NCBI RefSeq assembly: GCF_026898115.1
Contig: NZ_CP114036.1
Coordinates: forward strand, 3,596,001-3,660,000
Direction: 5' to 3'
Length of the DNA stretch: 64,000 nucleotides
From: Streptomyces sp. S465
Lineage (GTDB): Bacteria; Actinomycetota; Actinomycetes; Streptomycetales; Streptomycetaceae
Part shown: piece by piece, positions 51,146 through 59,838 of the stretch
How positions within the stretch are numbered: position 1 is the stretch's first letter
How the letters are laid out: each line of letters opens with the position of its first letter
Notes under the pieces: model-generated
Told to the model about the DNA's origin: nothing
The model's database searches: none
What the model saw: only the letters and a program-made list of their open reading frames with translations
Made by a program: the position numbers and the translations under genes

Positions 51146-51792
51146 ACTGGAACTGGGACGTGGCCAAGGACTTCCTCCCCGAACTGGGCAAGGGGCTGCT
51201 GATCACCCTGGAGGCGACCGCGCTGGGCTCGGTCCTGGCGTTCGCGCTCGGCCTGGTGTGGGCGATGGCCTTCCGCTCGCCGACCCGCTTCGTCCGCTGG
51301 CCGGTGGCGGCGGTCGTGGAGTTCATCCGCAACACGCCGCTGCTGGTGCAGCTGTTCTTCTTCTACTACGTGCTGCCGACCTGGGACATCAAGTTCTCGG
51401 CGCTCACCACCGGTGTGATCGCGCTCGGTCTGCACTACTCGACGTACACCGCCGAGGTCTACCGGGCCGGTATCGACGGTGTGCCCAAGGGGCAGTGGGA
51501 GGCGGCGACCGCGCTCAGCCTCTCCCACCGCCGTACCTGGACCGCGGTGATCCTGCCGCAGGCGATCCGCCGAGTGGTGCCCGCTCTGGGCAACTACGTC
51601 ATCGCGATGCTGAAGGACTCCCCGATGCTCGCGCTGATCGGCGTCGTCGACATGCTGCAGAAGGCGCGCGCGGAGGGCGCGTCGTCCTTCCAGTACATCG
51701 AGCCCTACACGATGGTCGGCATCGCCTTCATCGTCATCGCCTATCCGGCTTCCCTTCTGATGCGAGCCCTGGAGCGTCGTCTTGGCCACTGA
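51142..51792 (+). CDS. EhuD-like ABC permease
   Basis: 216 aa, GTG start overlapping the previous stop (GTGA). HisQ-type permease: hydrophobic helices across the length, EFIRNTPLLVQLFFFYYVLP and EAA loop GVPKGQWEAATALSLSHRRT. Second half of the importer channel. Confidence 0.92.
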   Translation: MNWNWDVAKDFLPELGKGLLITLEATALGSVLAFALGLVWAMAFRSPTRFVRWPVAAVVEFIRNTPLLVQLFFFYYVLPTWDIKFSALTTGVIALGLHYSTYTAEVYRAGIDGVPKGQWEAATALSLSHRRTWTAVILPQAIRRVVPALGNYVIAMLKDSPMLALIGVVDMLQKARAEGASSFQYIEPYTMVGIAFIVIAYPASLLMRALERRLGH

Positions 51793-52585
51793 AACCGACC
51801 ACACGAACCCTGCCGTGGACGGCAGTGAACTGATCCGCTTCGACCAGGTGACCAAGCGCTTCGGCAGCAATACGGTCCTGGACAACCTCGACTTCTCGGT
51901 GTCCTCCGGCAAGCACGTCACCCTGATCGGCCCCTCGGGATCGGGCAAGACCACGATCCTGCGGCTGCTGATGACGCTGATCAAGCCGGACGAGGGCACG
52001 ATCAAGGTCGACGGCGACTACCTCACCCACGAGGACAAGGGCGGCGCGCTGGTCCCGGCGGGCGAGAAGCACACCCGTGAGGTGCGCAAGAAGATCGGAA
52101 TGGTCTTCCAGCAGTTCAACCTGTTCCCCAATATGCGGGTGCTGCGGAACATCACCGAGGCCCCGGTGCACGTACTGGGCCTGAACAAGGACGAGGCCGA
52201 GACCCGCGCCCGGGAGCTGCTCGACCTGGTCGGGCTCGGCGACAAATGCGACGCGTACCCGACGCAGCTGTCCGGCGGACAGCAGCAGCGGGTGGCGATC
52301 GCCCGCGCGCTGGCGATGCGGCCGCAGGTGATGCTGCTGGACGAGGTGACCTCGGCGCTGGACCCGGAGCTGGTGGCCGGGGTGCTGGATGTGCTGCGTG
52401 ATATCGCTCACACGACGGACATCACCATGCTCTGCGTCACCCATGAGATGAACTTCGCCCGGGACATCTCCGACGATGTGCTGATGTTCGACGCGGGCCG
52501 GGTGATCGAGTCCGGACCGCCGGAGAAGATCTTCACCGAGCCGGAGCACGAGCGGACGAGGGAGTTCCTGAGCGCGGTTCTCTAG
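51782..52585 (+). CDS. EhuA-like ABC ATPase
   Basis: 267 aa. TTG start at 51782, 11 bases inside the permease gene, with GGAG six bases upstream. Walker A LIGPSGSGKTT, Q-loop FQQFNLFPNM, signature LSGGQQQRVAIARAL, Walker B VMLLDEVTSALDPE and H-loop VTHEM are intact. Powers the importer. A 14-bp hairpin follows 45 bases after the stop. Confidence 0.93.
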   Translation: MATETDHTNPAVDGSELIRFDQVTKRFGSNTVLDNLDFSVSSGKHVTLIGPSGSGKTTILRLLMTLIKPDEGTIKVDGDYLTHEDKGGALVPAGEKHTREVRKKIGMVFQQFNLFPNMRVLRNITEAPVHVLGLNKDEAETRARELLDLVGLGDKCDAYPTQLSGGQQQRVAIARALAMRPQVMLLDEVTSALDPELVAGVLDVLRDIAHTTDITMLCVTHEMNFARDISDDVLMFDAGRVIESGPPEKIFTEPEHERTREFLSAVL

Positions 52586-52629
52586 ATCGCGGTTCTCCGG
52601 ATCGCCCGGCCCCTGTCGGGCGCCGGCCG

Positions 52630-52662
52630 GCACGCCCCCGCGAACCCCTCGCGGGGGCGTGC
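52630..52662 (+). terminator. Terminator of the importer operon
   Basis: 52630-52643 pairs perfectly with 52649-52662 (14 bp, 5-base loop), GC-rich, between the ATPase stop and the IclR gene. Confidence 0.85.
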
Positions 52663-52799
52663 TCACGTCATATGCCAGGCAAATACGCCCCTGTTGAACG
52701 GGGTCGCGGCCCCTCGGCAATATCCGCGACACCCGGCCCCGGCACGGCGCTTGGCGGTTATCGTGATACAAAGCCAGGCCAACCTGCGAGGGGGAAACC

Positions 52800-53561
52800 G
52801 TGGCGCTCAGACCCGAGCCGACCACGCCGTTCCACTCGGTGCAGCATGCCCTCCGGATCCTGGAGGCCGTCGCCAAACGCTCGTCCGGCGTCAGCGACAC
52901 CACGATCGCCCGGGAGACCCGGCTGCCGGCCCACCAGCTCGCCGATCTGCTGCGGATGCTGCGCCGCGAAGGCTATGTGGAACAGGTCGCCGACGGCGCC
53001 TATGTCGGCGGCAGGTCGCTGACCCTGCTGGGCTCCGCAGGTGCCGGCCGCGGCCACGCCGTCCAGGACAAGCTCCAGCAGTCGCTCTTCGCCCTGCGCG
53101 ACTCGGTGGGCGCGGCGGTCTATCTCAGCCGCTATGTGGACGGCGAGATCAGGATCACCCAGTACGCCGACGGTCCCCGGACGCCCAAGGTCCACGAATG
53201 GGTGGACTTCCGCTCCGCCGCCCATGCGATGGCGCTCGGCAAATGCCTGCTCACCCAGCTCGACCACGACAGCCGCCGCGATCACCTCTCCCGCCACAAG
53301 ACGGTGCGGCTCACCTCCCGGACCACCACCAACGAGAAGGTGCTGTTCCGCAAGCTGGACAGCCAGCCCGCCACCGTCCCCGTCCTCGACCTCCAGGAAT
53401 ACGCGGTCGGCACGGTCTGCGCGGCGGTCCCGATCAGCGCGGGCCGCTCGGTGGGCTCGCTGGCCCTCTCGCTCCCCCTGGCCCACGCCCACCGGCTGCG
53501 CCAGGCCGCCGACACCCTCAACCGGGAGGCGGCCCCGATGCTGCTCTCCCTCTCCATCTGA
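52800..53561 (+). CDS. IclR-family regulator of the importer/catabolic locus
   Basis: 253 aa, GTG start with GAGGGGG upstream. Winged helix (SVQHALRILEAVAKRSSGVS, IARETRLPAHQLADLLRMLR) and IclR effector domain (KVHEWVDFRSAAHAMALGKC, EYAVGTVCAAVPI, LALSLPL). Own transcript, since a terminator precedes it; TATCGTGATA, a perfect palindrome at 52759-52768 close to the start, could be its own operator. Most likely controls the importer, DUF3830, dehydrogenase-amidase and isomerase genes. Confidence 0.88.
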   Translation: MALRPEPTTPFHSVQHALRILEAVAKRSSGVSDTTIARETRLPAHQLADLLRMLRREGYVEQVADGAYVGGRSLTLLGSAGAGRGHAVQDKLQQSLFALRDSVGAAVYLSRYVDGEIRITQYADGPRTPKVHEWVDFRSAAHAMALGKCLLTQLDHDSRRDHLSRHKTVRLTSRTTTNEKVLFRKLDSQPATVPVLDLQEYAVGTVCAAVPISAGRSVGSLALSLPLAHAHRLRQAADTLNREAAPMLLSLSI

Positions 53562-53658
53562 GCCCCGCCCCGGCCGGCCGGAGGGGCCCCGGCCCTGCCC
53601 CGGAGAGCGATGGTCAAAACCACCCTCTCGGACCAGGTAGTATTTCTTGTGTCAGCAG

Positions 53659-53732
53659 GCGCCGCTAGCTCAGTTGGTTAGAGCAGCTGACTCTTAATCA
53701 GCGGGTCCGGGGTTCGAGTCCCTGGCGGCGCA
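53659..53732 (+). tRNA. tRNA-Lys (anticodon CTT), second identical copy
   Basis: Same 74-nt sequence as at 23077. Identity extends from 53651 to 53733 (83 bp including GTCAGCAG upstream). The CCA that follows here (53733-53735) seems coincidental. Confidence 0.97.
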
Positions 53733-53742
53733 CCATGGCAGT

Positions 53743-53780
53743 CATCTGGGGCTTCTCGGTCTTCCGAGAAGCCCCAGATG
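53743..53780 (+). terminator. Terminator after the second tRNA-Lys
   Basis: 17-bp perfect stem, 53743-53759 with 53764-53780, loop TCTT. Unrelated in sequence to the terminator of the first copy. Confidence 0.92.
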
Positions 53781-53893
53781 CGTTGTGCGCTCCACCGACA
53801 GGATCTTCACACCATGGAGTGATCGGACCACAGAACGTGCCCCCGTCGCGTCGATGCCCGGAACACTGGCTTCATCCAGGAAAGGGGTGCAAC

Positions 53894-54475
53894 ATGACGG
53901 TTATGACCGAGCGCACGCACATGCTGGTGGAGGAGTTCGAGGAGATCGCCTCCACGGTGCCCGAAACCGTCACGTTGGAGTTCATCAACGGGCGGATCGA
54001 GGAGAAGTGCGTGGCTGACGGAGATCACGAGACGATCATCATGTGGCTGCTCAGGCGGTGCATGCAAAGTCGTCCGGAGTTCGACCTGCATACGTCCCAG
54101 GGGCTGAAGGTCGGGGAGTATCACAAAGGCCGGGTGCGTCCGGATGGCTCGCTGGCGCCCGTCGCGCACTTCGCGGGGCAAGGCGAGTGGGCCGAGCCTG
54201 ACGGGGTGCTGATGACGGTGGAGGTCACGTCCTACGACCGGGACACCGATCGTCGCGACCGCCAAGAGAAGCCAGCCGCCTACGCGGCTGCGGGCATCCC
54301 GGTCTACCTCCTCGTGGACCGCGACGCCTGCGCGGTCATCGTGCACACCAACCCTGACCCCAAGAGCAGCTGCTACCTCGACATCCACCGGGCGCCCTTC
54401 GGGGAGCAGGTGGTGCTTCCCGAGCCGGTGGGCATCACTCTCGACACGGACACCTTGAAGAACTACGTGCGCTGA
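53894..54475 (+). CDS. Uma2-family (DUF820) endonuclease-fold protein
   Basis: 193 aa, ATG with GGAAAGGGG upstream. PD-(D/E)XK-like Uma2 pattern: ETVTLEFINGRIEEK, VRPDGSLAP, EPDGVLMTVEVTSYDRDTDR, RQEKPAAYAAAGIPVYLLVD, matching the D-ExK-Q order of the fold. Widespread in Streptomyces with unclear role. Stop overlaps the convergent DUF2277 gene by 13 bases. Confidence 0.85.
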   Translation: MTVMTERTHMLVEEFEEIASTVPETVTLEFINGRIEEKCVADGDHETIIMWLLRRCMQSRPEFDLHTSQGLKVGEYHKGRVRPDGSLAPVAHFAGQGEWAEPDGVLMTVEVTSYDRDTDRRDRQEKPAAYAAAGIPVYLLVDRDACAVIVHTNPDPKSSCYLDIHRAPFGEQVVLPEPVGITLDTDTLKNYVR

Positions 54476-54687
54476 CGCGCCCCGCCCCGCACCTCCAGGG
54501 CGTCCAGCAGCTCTTCCGTGGCGGCGGCGATCGCGTCGACGGCCTTGTCGAACGCCTCCGCGTTGTGCGCGGCCGGGTGGCGGAAGCCGGAGACCTTGCG
54601 GACGTATTGCAGCGCCGCGGCCCGCATGTCGTCGTCGGTGACCGACTCGGCGTACGGCGGGCGGAGTGTCTTGATGGATCTGCACAT
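54463..54687 (-). CDS. DUF2277 family protein
   Basis: 74 aa from the ATG at 54685-54687. MCRSIKTLRPPYAESVTDDD and ALQYVRKVSGFRHPAAHNAE match DUF2277, a small helical protein of unknown function; the helix ends in LDALEVRGGARQRT. Convergent with and slightly overlapping the Uma2 gene. Confidence 0.85.
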   Translation of the reverse strand: MCRSIKTLRPPYAESVTDDDMRAAALQYVRKVSGFRHPAAHNAEAFDKAVDAIAAATEELLDALEVRGGARQRT

Positions 54688-54793
54688 ACCGCCGACGGTA
54701 CGCCGGGGGACCGACACCGCCCATGGCCTCCGGCCCGCGGGCATCGGCACCACCGCTCGGGCCCGGCCGCTCAGGCCGGCGAAGCCCGTGCGC

Positions 54794-55708
54794 TCAGCCC
54801 AGCCGCAGACCCGCCAGGGTCACCGCCGGTCGCGCCGGGTCACCGGGCGCGGACTCGTCCCGTACGGCGACCGCCGCGTAGTAGCCGGACGGTGCGTCGA
54901 GGTCGGCGAAGGCCCAGCCGCCGGGGCCGGGCGGTGCGTCGGCGGGGGCCAGGCCGTCCGCGAGGCCGACGTGGTGGGCGGCGAGCCCGCCCGGCAGTCC
55001 GGTGCCGATGCCCTTCAGATACGCCTCCTTACGGACCCAGCAGCCGAGGAACGCCTCCTCCCGCAGCGCCTCCGGAAGCGCGCCGATCGCCGCCCGCTCC
55101 CCGGGGTGCAGCTGATCGATCAGACCTGCCAGCCGGGCCCCGGCGCGCCTGGGGTCCCGCTCCTCGATGTCGGCGCCGACGGGCACCCCGGCGACGGCGC
55201 ACAGGGCGGCGTCCCCGGAGTGGGAGAGGGAGAAGTGCAGCGTGTCCTGGCCCGCCAGGGCCGGGCGGCCATGCGGTTTGTCGCAGTCCGGCATTCCGCA
55301 GGTCTCCCGGGTGAACTCGACCTCGGCCGGGTCTGTGCCGAGATAGCCGCCGAGCAGCGTCCGCAGCCCCACGTGCGAGGTCACATAGCGCTCCCGCGCC
55401 ACCTCCGACCGCAGCCGGGCCACGCGCTCGCGCTCCCGCTCGTCCAGCATCCCCTCCGCGACGGCGGTGGCAGCGGCGGCGGACGGCGGGATGCGCAGCA
55501 GCCATACGGCCACCTCACCGGGGCCGGGGCGGTCCTCGGGGCGGGGCAGGGCGTGGGCCGGAGCCCATTCTCCGGGCTCGCGTGCGGGCTCCTGACCGGG
55601 TTCGCGTACGGATTCCGGTCCGGGCTTCCGTCCGGATTCCGGTCCGGGCTCCCGTGCGGATTCCGGTCCGGGCTCCCGTGCGGGCTGAACCGGGCTGGTG
55701 AACGACAC
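54794..55708 (-). CDS. Sfp-type 4'-phosphopantetheinyl transferase with repeat N-terminus
   Basis: 304 aa. Core motifs: FSLSHSGDAALCAVAG, VGADIEERDP (Mg2+ acids) and FLGCWVRKEAYLKGIGTGL (WxxKEAxxK). It would load the phosphopantetheine arm onto carrier proteins such as the ACP at 62401. The first about 47 residues are REPGPESA-like tandem repeats not found in the family. Divergent from the first alpha/beta hydrolase. Confidence 0.88.
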   Translation of the reverse strand: MSFTSPVQPAREPGPESAREPGPESGRKPGPESVREPGQEPAREPGEWAPAHALPRPEDRPGPGEVAVWLLRIPPSAAAATAVAEGMLDERERERVARLRSEVARERYVTSHVGLRTLLGGYLGTDPAEVEFTRETCGMPDCDKPHGRPALAGQDTLHFSLSHSGDAALCAVAGVPVGADIEERDPRRAGARLAGLIDQLHPGERAAIGALPEALREEAFLGCWVRKEAYLKGIGTGLPGGLAAHHVGLADGLAPADAPPGPGGWAFADLDAPSGYYAAVAVRDESAPGDPARPAVTLAGLRLG

Positions 55709-55985
55709 TGTTCCGCTTCCCCCGTGCTATCGGCCGATGATGCGCTCGCTGTGGACGTACCGACGGTACAGCGGCGCGCCCGGCGCGCCGTGCGCGCCCC
55801 GCCGTCGCGGCGTGCCGTCACGACCGGTTCGCGCGCCCCCAACACCCTTTCCACGACGCGGCGTTGCCGATCGCGGACACCCGGTGACTTAGGACACGTT
55901 CGACTCCGGGCCGACGCGGCCGCTTGCCCCTTCGCATTACGATCGCGCACGTTCGGGCACGATCGGTGATGGGGGTTTTGCGACC

Positions 55986-56897
55986 ATGGCGACGGGATTC
56001 CTGGCGAAGGCGGCCTCGGCGGCGACCCTCCCGGTGGCGCCGCTGTACGGCGCCTTCCTCTCGTACATGATCTACCACCCGCCCCGCAGACCGCATCACA
56101 AGAAGCCCGCCGACATGGGGCTGACCAGCACCGATGTCAATGTTCCGCTGGACGGGCAGCGGGGCCGCGGACTGCACGTCTGGCTCATCCCCGGCGACAC
56201 CGGGCGGGTCGTGGTCCTCGGACACGGGCTGGGGCTGAGCAAGTCCGCGAGTCTGGCGCAGGCTCGGCTGCTCAGCCAGGCGGGCTATACGGTCGCCCTG
56301 TTCGACCACCGCAACCACGGTAAGAGCGTCACGGACCGGGCGGGCTGGGGCATGAGCGACCGGCACACCGACGATGTGGTCGCGGTGGTGCGGCATATGC
56401 GGTCGATGGACGCGTACGCCACGGCGCGCATCGCCATCTACGGCTTCTCCATCTCGACCTTCCCCTCCTTCTACATGCTGGGGAGGGAGGACTGCCCGGT
56501 CGACGCGGTGGTCTGCGACAGCGGCCCGGCGCTGGAGCTGGCCCCGCTGTTCCGCAACTTCGTCGCGGCCGGTGGGGTGCCCATCCCCGGCCCGCTGGGC
56601 ACCGGCCCCTCCCGCCCGGTCGTGGAGACCGTCGCCTCGTCGGCGGCGGTGGCGATGCTGCGGGTGCAGTGGCCGCCGCCGGCCGGGGGTGCGTACGAGC
56701 GCACCCCGATGCTCTTCCTGGCCGGTGAGCGCGACACCATGATCCCCGCCGCCGGGGTACGGGCACTGGCCGAGCGCTATCCGCTGGCCGAGGTGCACAC
56801 CCTGCCGGACACCGAGCACCTCCAGGGGATCAAGACCCAGCCGGATGTCTACACCGACACCGTCCTGGGCTTCCTGGAGCGGACCCTGAAGGACTGA
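55986..56897 (+). CDS. Alpha/beta hydrolase (first of two paralogues)
   Basis: 303 aa. Hydrophobic N-terminal 25-residue segment (ATLPVAPLYGAFLSYMIYHP), oxyanion strand VVVLGHGLGLSKSASLAQAR, FDHRNHG, nucleophile elbow YGFSIST (the last elbow Gly replaced by Ser), FLAGERDTMIPAAG and DTEHLQG with the terminal acid and His. Strongly similar in layout to the leftward paralogue at 58775; the carboxylase subunit lies between them. Substrate unknown; thioester or ester hydrolysis is plausible. Confidence 0.83.
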   Translation: MATGFLAKAASAATLPVAPLYGAFLSYMIYHPPRRPHHKKPADMGLTSTDVNVPLDGQRGRGLHVWLIPGDTGRVVVLGHGLGLSKSASLAQARLLSQAGYTVALFDHRNHGKSVTDRAGWGMSDRHTDDVVAVVRHMRSMDAYATARIAIYGFSISTFPSFYMLGREDCPVDAVVCDSGPALELAPLFRNFVAAGGVPIPGPLGTGPSRPVVETVASSAAVAMLRVQWPPPAGGAYERTPMLFLAGERDTMIPAAGVRALAERYPLAEVHTLPDTEHLQGIKTQPDVYTDTVLGFLERTLKD

Positions 56898-56900
56898 CCC

Positions 56901-56932
56901 GGCGGCGGGCCCCCGGCCGGGGGTCCGCCGCC
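56901..56932. terminator. Bidirectional hairpin between hydrolase and carboxylase genes
   Basis: 56901-56916 and 56917-56932 are inverted repeats (one G-T wobble), about 14 bp once a loop forms. Lies between convergent stops. Confidence 0.8.
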
Positions 56933-56964
56933 GTGGTGCGTTCGGACGGGTGCGGCCGGGTGGC

Positions 56965-58719
56965 TCAGTCCTTGAGCTCGCAGATCACCGCGCCCGCGCT
57001 GACCGAGGCGCCGACGTTCGCGTTCAGGTTCTTGACGATGCCCGCGCGGTGGGCGTTGAGGGGCTGTTCCATCTTCATGGCCTCCAGGACCACGATGAGG
57101 TCGCCCTCGGCCACGGTGTCGCCCTCGGCGACGGCGACCTTGACGATGGTGCCCTGCATCGGGGAGGCCAGGGCGTCGCCGGAGGCGGCGGAGCCCGACT
57201 TCTTGGCCGCCTTGCGCTTCGGCTTCTTGGCCCCCGCGGCCTCCCCGGGCGACACCGCCAGACCGAGGACCGCCGGGAGGGAGATCTCCAGGCGTTTGCC
57301 GCCGACCTCGACCACGACGGTCTCGCGGGCGGTGGGCTCCTCGGCCTCGTCGGTCCCGGTCGGGGTGAACGGGGCGATCGTGTTGTGGAACTCGGTCTCG
57401 ATCCAGCGGGTGTGGACCGTGAACGGCTCGCTGGTGAACGCCGGGTCCTTCACCACCGCCCGGTGGAACGGAATGGCCGTGGCCATGCCCTCGACCTGGA
57501 ACTCCGCCAGCGCACGAGCCGCCCGCTGGAGCGCCTGCGCACGGGTGGCACCGGTGACGATCAGCTTGGCCAGCAGCGAGTCCCACGCCGGACCGATCAC
57601 ACTGCCCGACTCCACACCCGCGTCCAGCCGCACACCCGGCCCGGCCGGCGGCACGAACGAGGTCACCGTCCCCGGAGCGGGCAGGAAGTTACGGCCCGGG
57701 TCCTCACCGTTGATCCGGAACTCGAACGAGTGGCCCCGCATCGGCGGGTCGTCGTAGCCGATGGCCTCACCGTCGGCGATGCGGAACATCTCCCGGACCA
57801 GGTCGATCCCGGTGACCTCCTCGGTAACCGGATGCTCCACCTGAAGCCGGGTGTTGACCTCCAGGAAGGAGATCGTGCCGTCATTGCCCACCAGGAACTC
57901 CACCGTCCCGGCGCCCACGTAGCCGGCTTCCTTGAGGATGGCCTTCGACGCCTGGCGCAGCTGGGCGTTCTGGTCCTCGGGCAGGAAGGGGGCCGGGGCC
58001 TCCTCGACGAGCTTTTGGTGGCGGCGCTGGAGGGAGCAGTCACGGGTGGAGACCACGACCACGTTGCCGTGGGTGTCGGCCAGGCACTGGGTCTCCACGT
58101 GGCGGGGCTTGTCCAGGTAGCGCTCGACGAAGCACTCGCCGCGGCCGAAGGCGGCGACGGCCTCGCGGACGGCGGAGTCGTAGAGTTCGGGGACTTCTTC
58201 CATGGTGCGGGCGACCTTCAGGCCGCGTCCGCCGCCGCCGAAGGCGGCCTTGATGGCGATGGGCAGGCCGTGCTGCTCGGCGAAGGCCACGACCTCGTCG
58301 GCGCCGCTGACCGGGTCGGGGGTGCCGGCAACCAGGGGGGCGCCGGCGCGCTGGGCGATGTGGCGGGCGGCGACCTTGTCGCCCAGGTCGCGGATGGCCT
58401 GGGGCGGGGGGCCGATCCAGGTCAGGCCGGCGTCGAGGACGGCCTGGGCGAAGTCGGCGTTCTCGGAGAGGAATCCATAGCCGGGGTGGACGGCGTCGGC
58501 GCCGGACTCGGCGGCCGCGGCCAGGACCTTGGCCTGGTCGAGATAGCTGGCCGCCGGGGTGTCACCGCCCAGCGCGTAGGCTTCGTCGGCCGCGCGCACA
58601 TGACATGCGTCCCGGTCCGGATCGGCGTAGACGGCAACGCTCGCGATCCCGGCATCCCGGCAGGCACGGGCAACACGGACAGCGATCTCGCCGCGATTGG
58701 CGATGAGCACCTTTTGCAT
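56965..58719 (-). CDS. Acyl-CoA carboxylase alpha subunit (biotin carboxylase plus BCCP)
   Basis: 584 aa from the ATG at 58717-58719. Biotin carboxylase N-domain (KVLIANRGEIAVRVARACRD), ATP-grasp (AFGGGGRGLKVARTMEEV, CFVERYLDKPRHVETQ), VNTRLQVEHPVTEEVTG, then a linker and C-terminal biotinyl domain with EAMKMEQPLNAH (biotin-Lys549). Actinobacterial AccA/PccA-type subunit that makes malonyl- or methylmalonyl-CoA with a separate beta subunit. Next to the polyketide-like genes it may supply extender units; it also has housekeeping homologues, so a dedicated role is inference. Confidence 0.93.
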   Translation of the reverse strand: MQKVLIANRGEIAVRVARACRDAGIASVAVYADPDRDACHVRAADEAYALGGDTPAASYLDQAKVLAAAAESGADAVHPGYGFLSENADFAQAVLDAGLTWIGPPPQAIRDLGDKVAARHIAQRAGAPLVAGTPDPVSGADEVVAFAEQHGLPIAIKAAFGGGGRGLKVARTMEEVPELYDSAVREAVAAFGRGECFVERYLDKPRHVETQCLADTHGNVVVVSTRDCSLQRRHQKLVEEAPAPFLPEDQNAQLRQASKAILKEAGYVGAGTVEFLVGNDGTISFLEVNTRLQVEHPVTEEVTGIDLVREMFRIADGEAIGYDDPPMRGHSFEFRINGEDPGRNFLPAPGTVTSFVPPAGPGVRLDAGVESGSVIGPAWDSLLAKLIVTGATRAQALQRAARALAEFQVEGMATAIPFHRAVVKDPAFTSEPFTVHTRWIETEFHNTIAPFTPTGTDEAEEPTARETVVVEVGGKRLEISLPAVLGLAVSPGEAAGAKKPKRKAAKKSGSAASGDALASPMQGTIVKVAVAEGDTVAEGDLIVVLEAMKMEQPLNAHRAGIVKNLNANVGASVSAGAVICELKD

Positions 58720-58774
58720 GCTCTCTCTTCCCTCTTCCGAAAAGTTCCGTCCCGGCTGAGGACGGTCAAGGTTG

Positions 58775-59704
58775 CTACCCCAGGGCCCGCTCGAGGAAGT
58801 CCAGCACCACGCTCGCGTAGCCTTCAGGATCGGTCTCCAGCCCGAGCAGATGCTCGGCGCCCGGCAGGACGTGCGTCTCGGCCTGGGCATAGCGCTCGGC
58901 CAGCGCGTCCACCGAGGACGGCGGCACGATCGCATCGTGCTCGCCGGACATGAACAACAGGGGGATCTTGGCGAACTTGCCCGTCGCGGGCGGCGGCCAC
59001 TCGGCCCGGAGCATGGCCGGTCCCACCGCGCACAGCGCGTGCGTCACCACCGAACGGGCCGGCTCGCCCTTCAGCGGGGCGGGCAGCGGCAGCGCCTCCG
59101 CCTCCAGGAACTTGCGCAGCAGCGGCGGGACATCGTGCCCCGGCCCGCTGTCGCACACCAGTGCGTCCAGGTCGAACCCGTCGTGCGTCAGCGCCCACAT
59201 GGACGAGAAGCACGAGAACGAGAAGCCGTAGAAGGCTATCCGCGCCGAGCCGTACCCCCGCCGTTCGCGCAGATGGGACACCACGGCGGTGACGTCGTCG
59301 GCGAACCGGTCGCTGAGCCCGAACAGCGCCCGGTCGTTGCTGCTCGCCCCGTGGTTGCGATGGTCGAACAGGCAGACGGTGTACCCGGCGTCGTGCAGGA
59401 ACTTCGCATGGCGCAGGCTGTGGTCCTTCGCCGTCGCCATGCTGTGCCCGAGCACCACCACCTTCTCCGGGGACCCCGGGCACAGCCAGGTGTCGAGGTG
59501 CTTGCGCGCCGCGAAGGCGACCTTCAGCTCCGTGCAGGGCAGCCCGTGGTCCCGCGGGTGCTCCCGCTGCTCCCGGCGCCGCGGATGGAAGGCCAGATAC
59601 GCCAGCGAGGCCCCGTACAGCGGGGCGATCGGCAGGGCCGCGACCGAGAGGACGCGGGCTCCCAAGGAGGGAGGCCGCGCCGACGTCTGGCGTGGCTCGG
59701 GCAT
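58775..59704 (-). CDS. Alpha/beta hydrolase (second paralogue)
   Basis: 309 aa, ATG with GGAGG upstream. Same architecture as the protein at 55986: ALPIAPLYGASLAYLAFHP, VVVLGHSMATAKDHSL, FDHRNHGASSNDRA, elbow YGFSFSC, MSGEHDAIVPPSS, GAEHLLGLETDPEGYAS. The elbow again has Ser where Gly is usual. Upstream of the carboxylase gene on the same strand (55 bases), so likely co-transcribed with it. Confidence 0.84.
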   Translation of the reverse strand: MPEPRQTSARPPSLGARVLSVAALPIAPLYGASLAYLAFHPRRREQREHPRDHGLPCTELKVAFAARKHLDTWLCPGSPEKVVVLGHSMATAKDHSLRHAKFLHDAGYTVCLFDHRNHGASSNDRALFGLSDRFADDVTAVVSHLRERRGYGSARIAFYGFSFSCFSSMWALTHDGFDLDALVCDSGPGHDVPPLLRKFLEAEALPLPAPLKGEPARSVVTHALCAVGPAMLRAEWPPPATGKFAKIPLLFMSGEHDAIVPPSSVDALAERYAQAETHVLPGAEHLLGLETDPEGYASVVLDFLERALG

Positions 59705-59838
59705 TCGCGTCCTCCAGGAGGGGGAGTGTCCATCGGCGGTCAGGGCGGTCTCGTCTCGGTCAGGACGGGCGAGTGGAGGGGCGGAGGGACGGGCGGGTGG
59801 ACGGGCGACAACGTGTGAACGAGCGGGCGGACGAAGAG

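Noticed and set aside
49521..52585. Confident naming as ectoine importer EhuBCDA
   Set aside because: Family resemblance is clear, but no ectoine hydrolase or deacetylase genes are present, so only 'Ehu-like' is used.
53894..54475. Uma2 gene as evidence of a mobile element
   Set aside because: Uma2 proteins are abundant in Streptomyces chromosomes; no transposase, integrase or terminal repeats accompany it.
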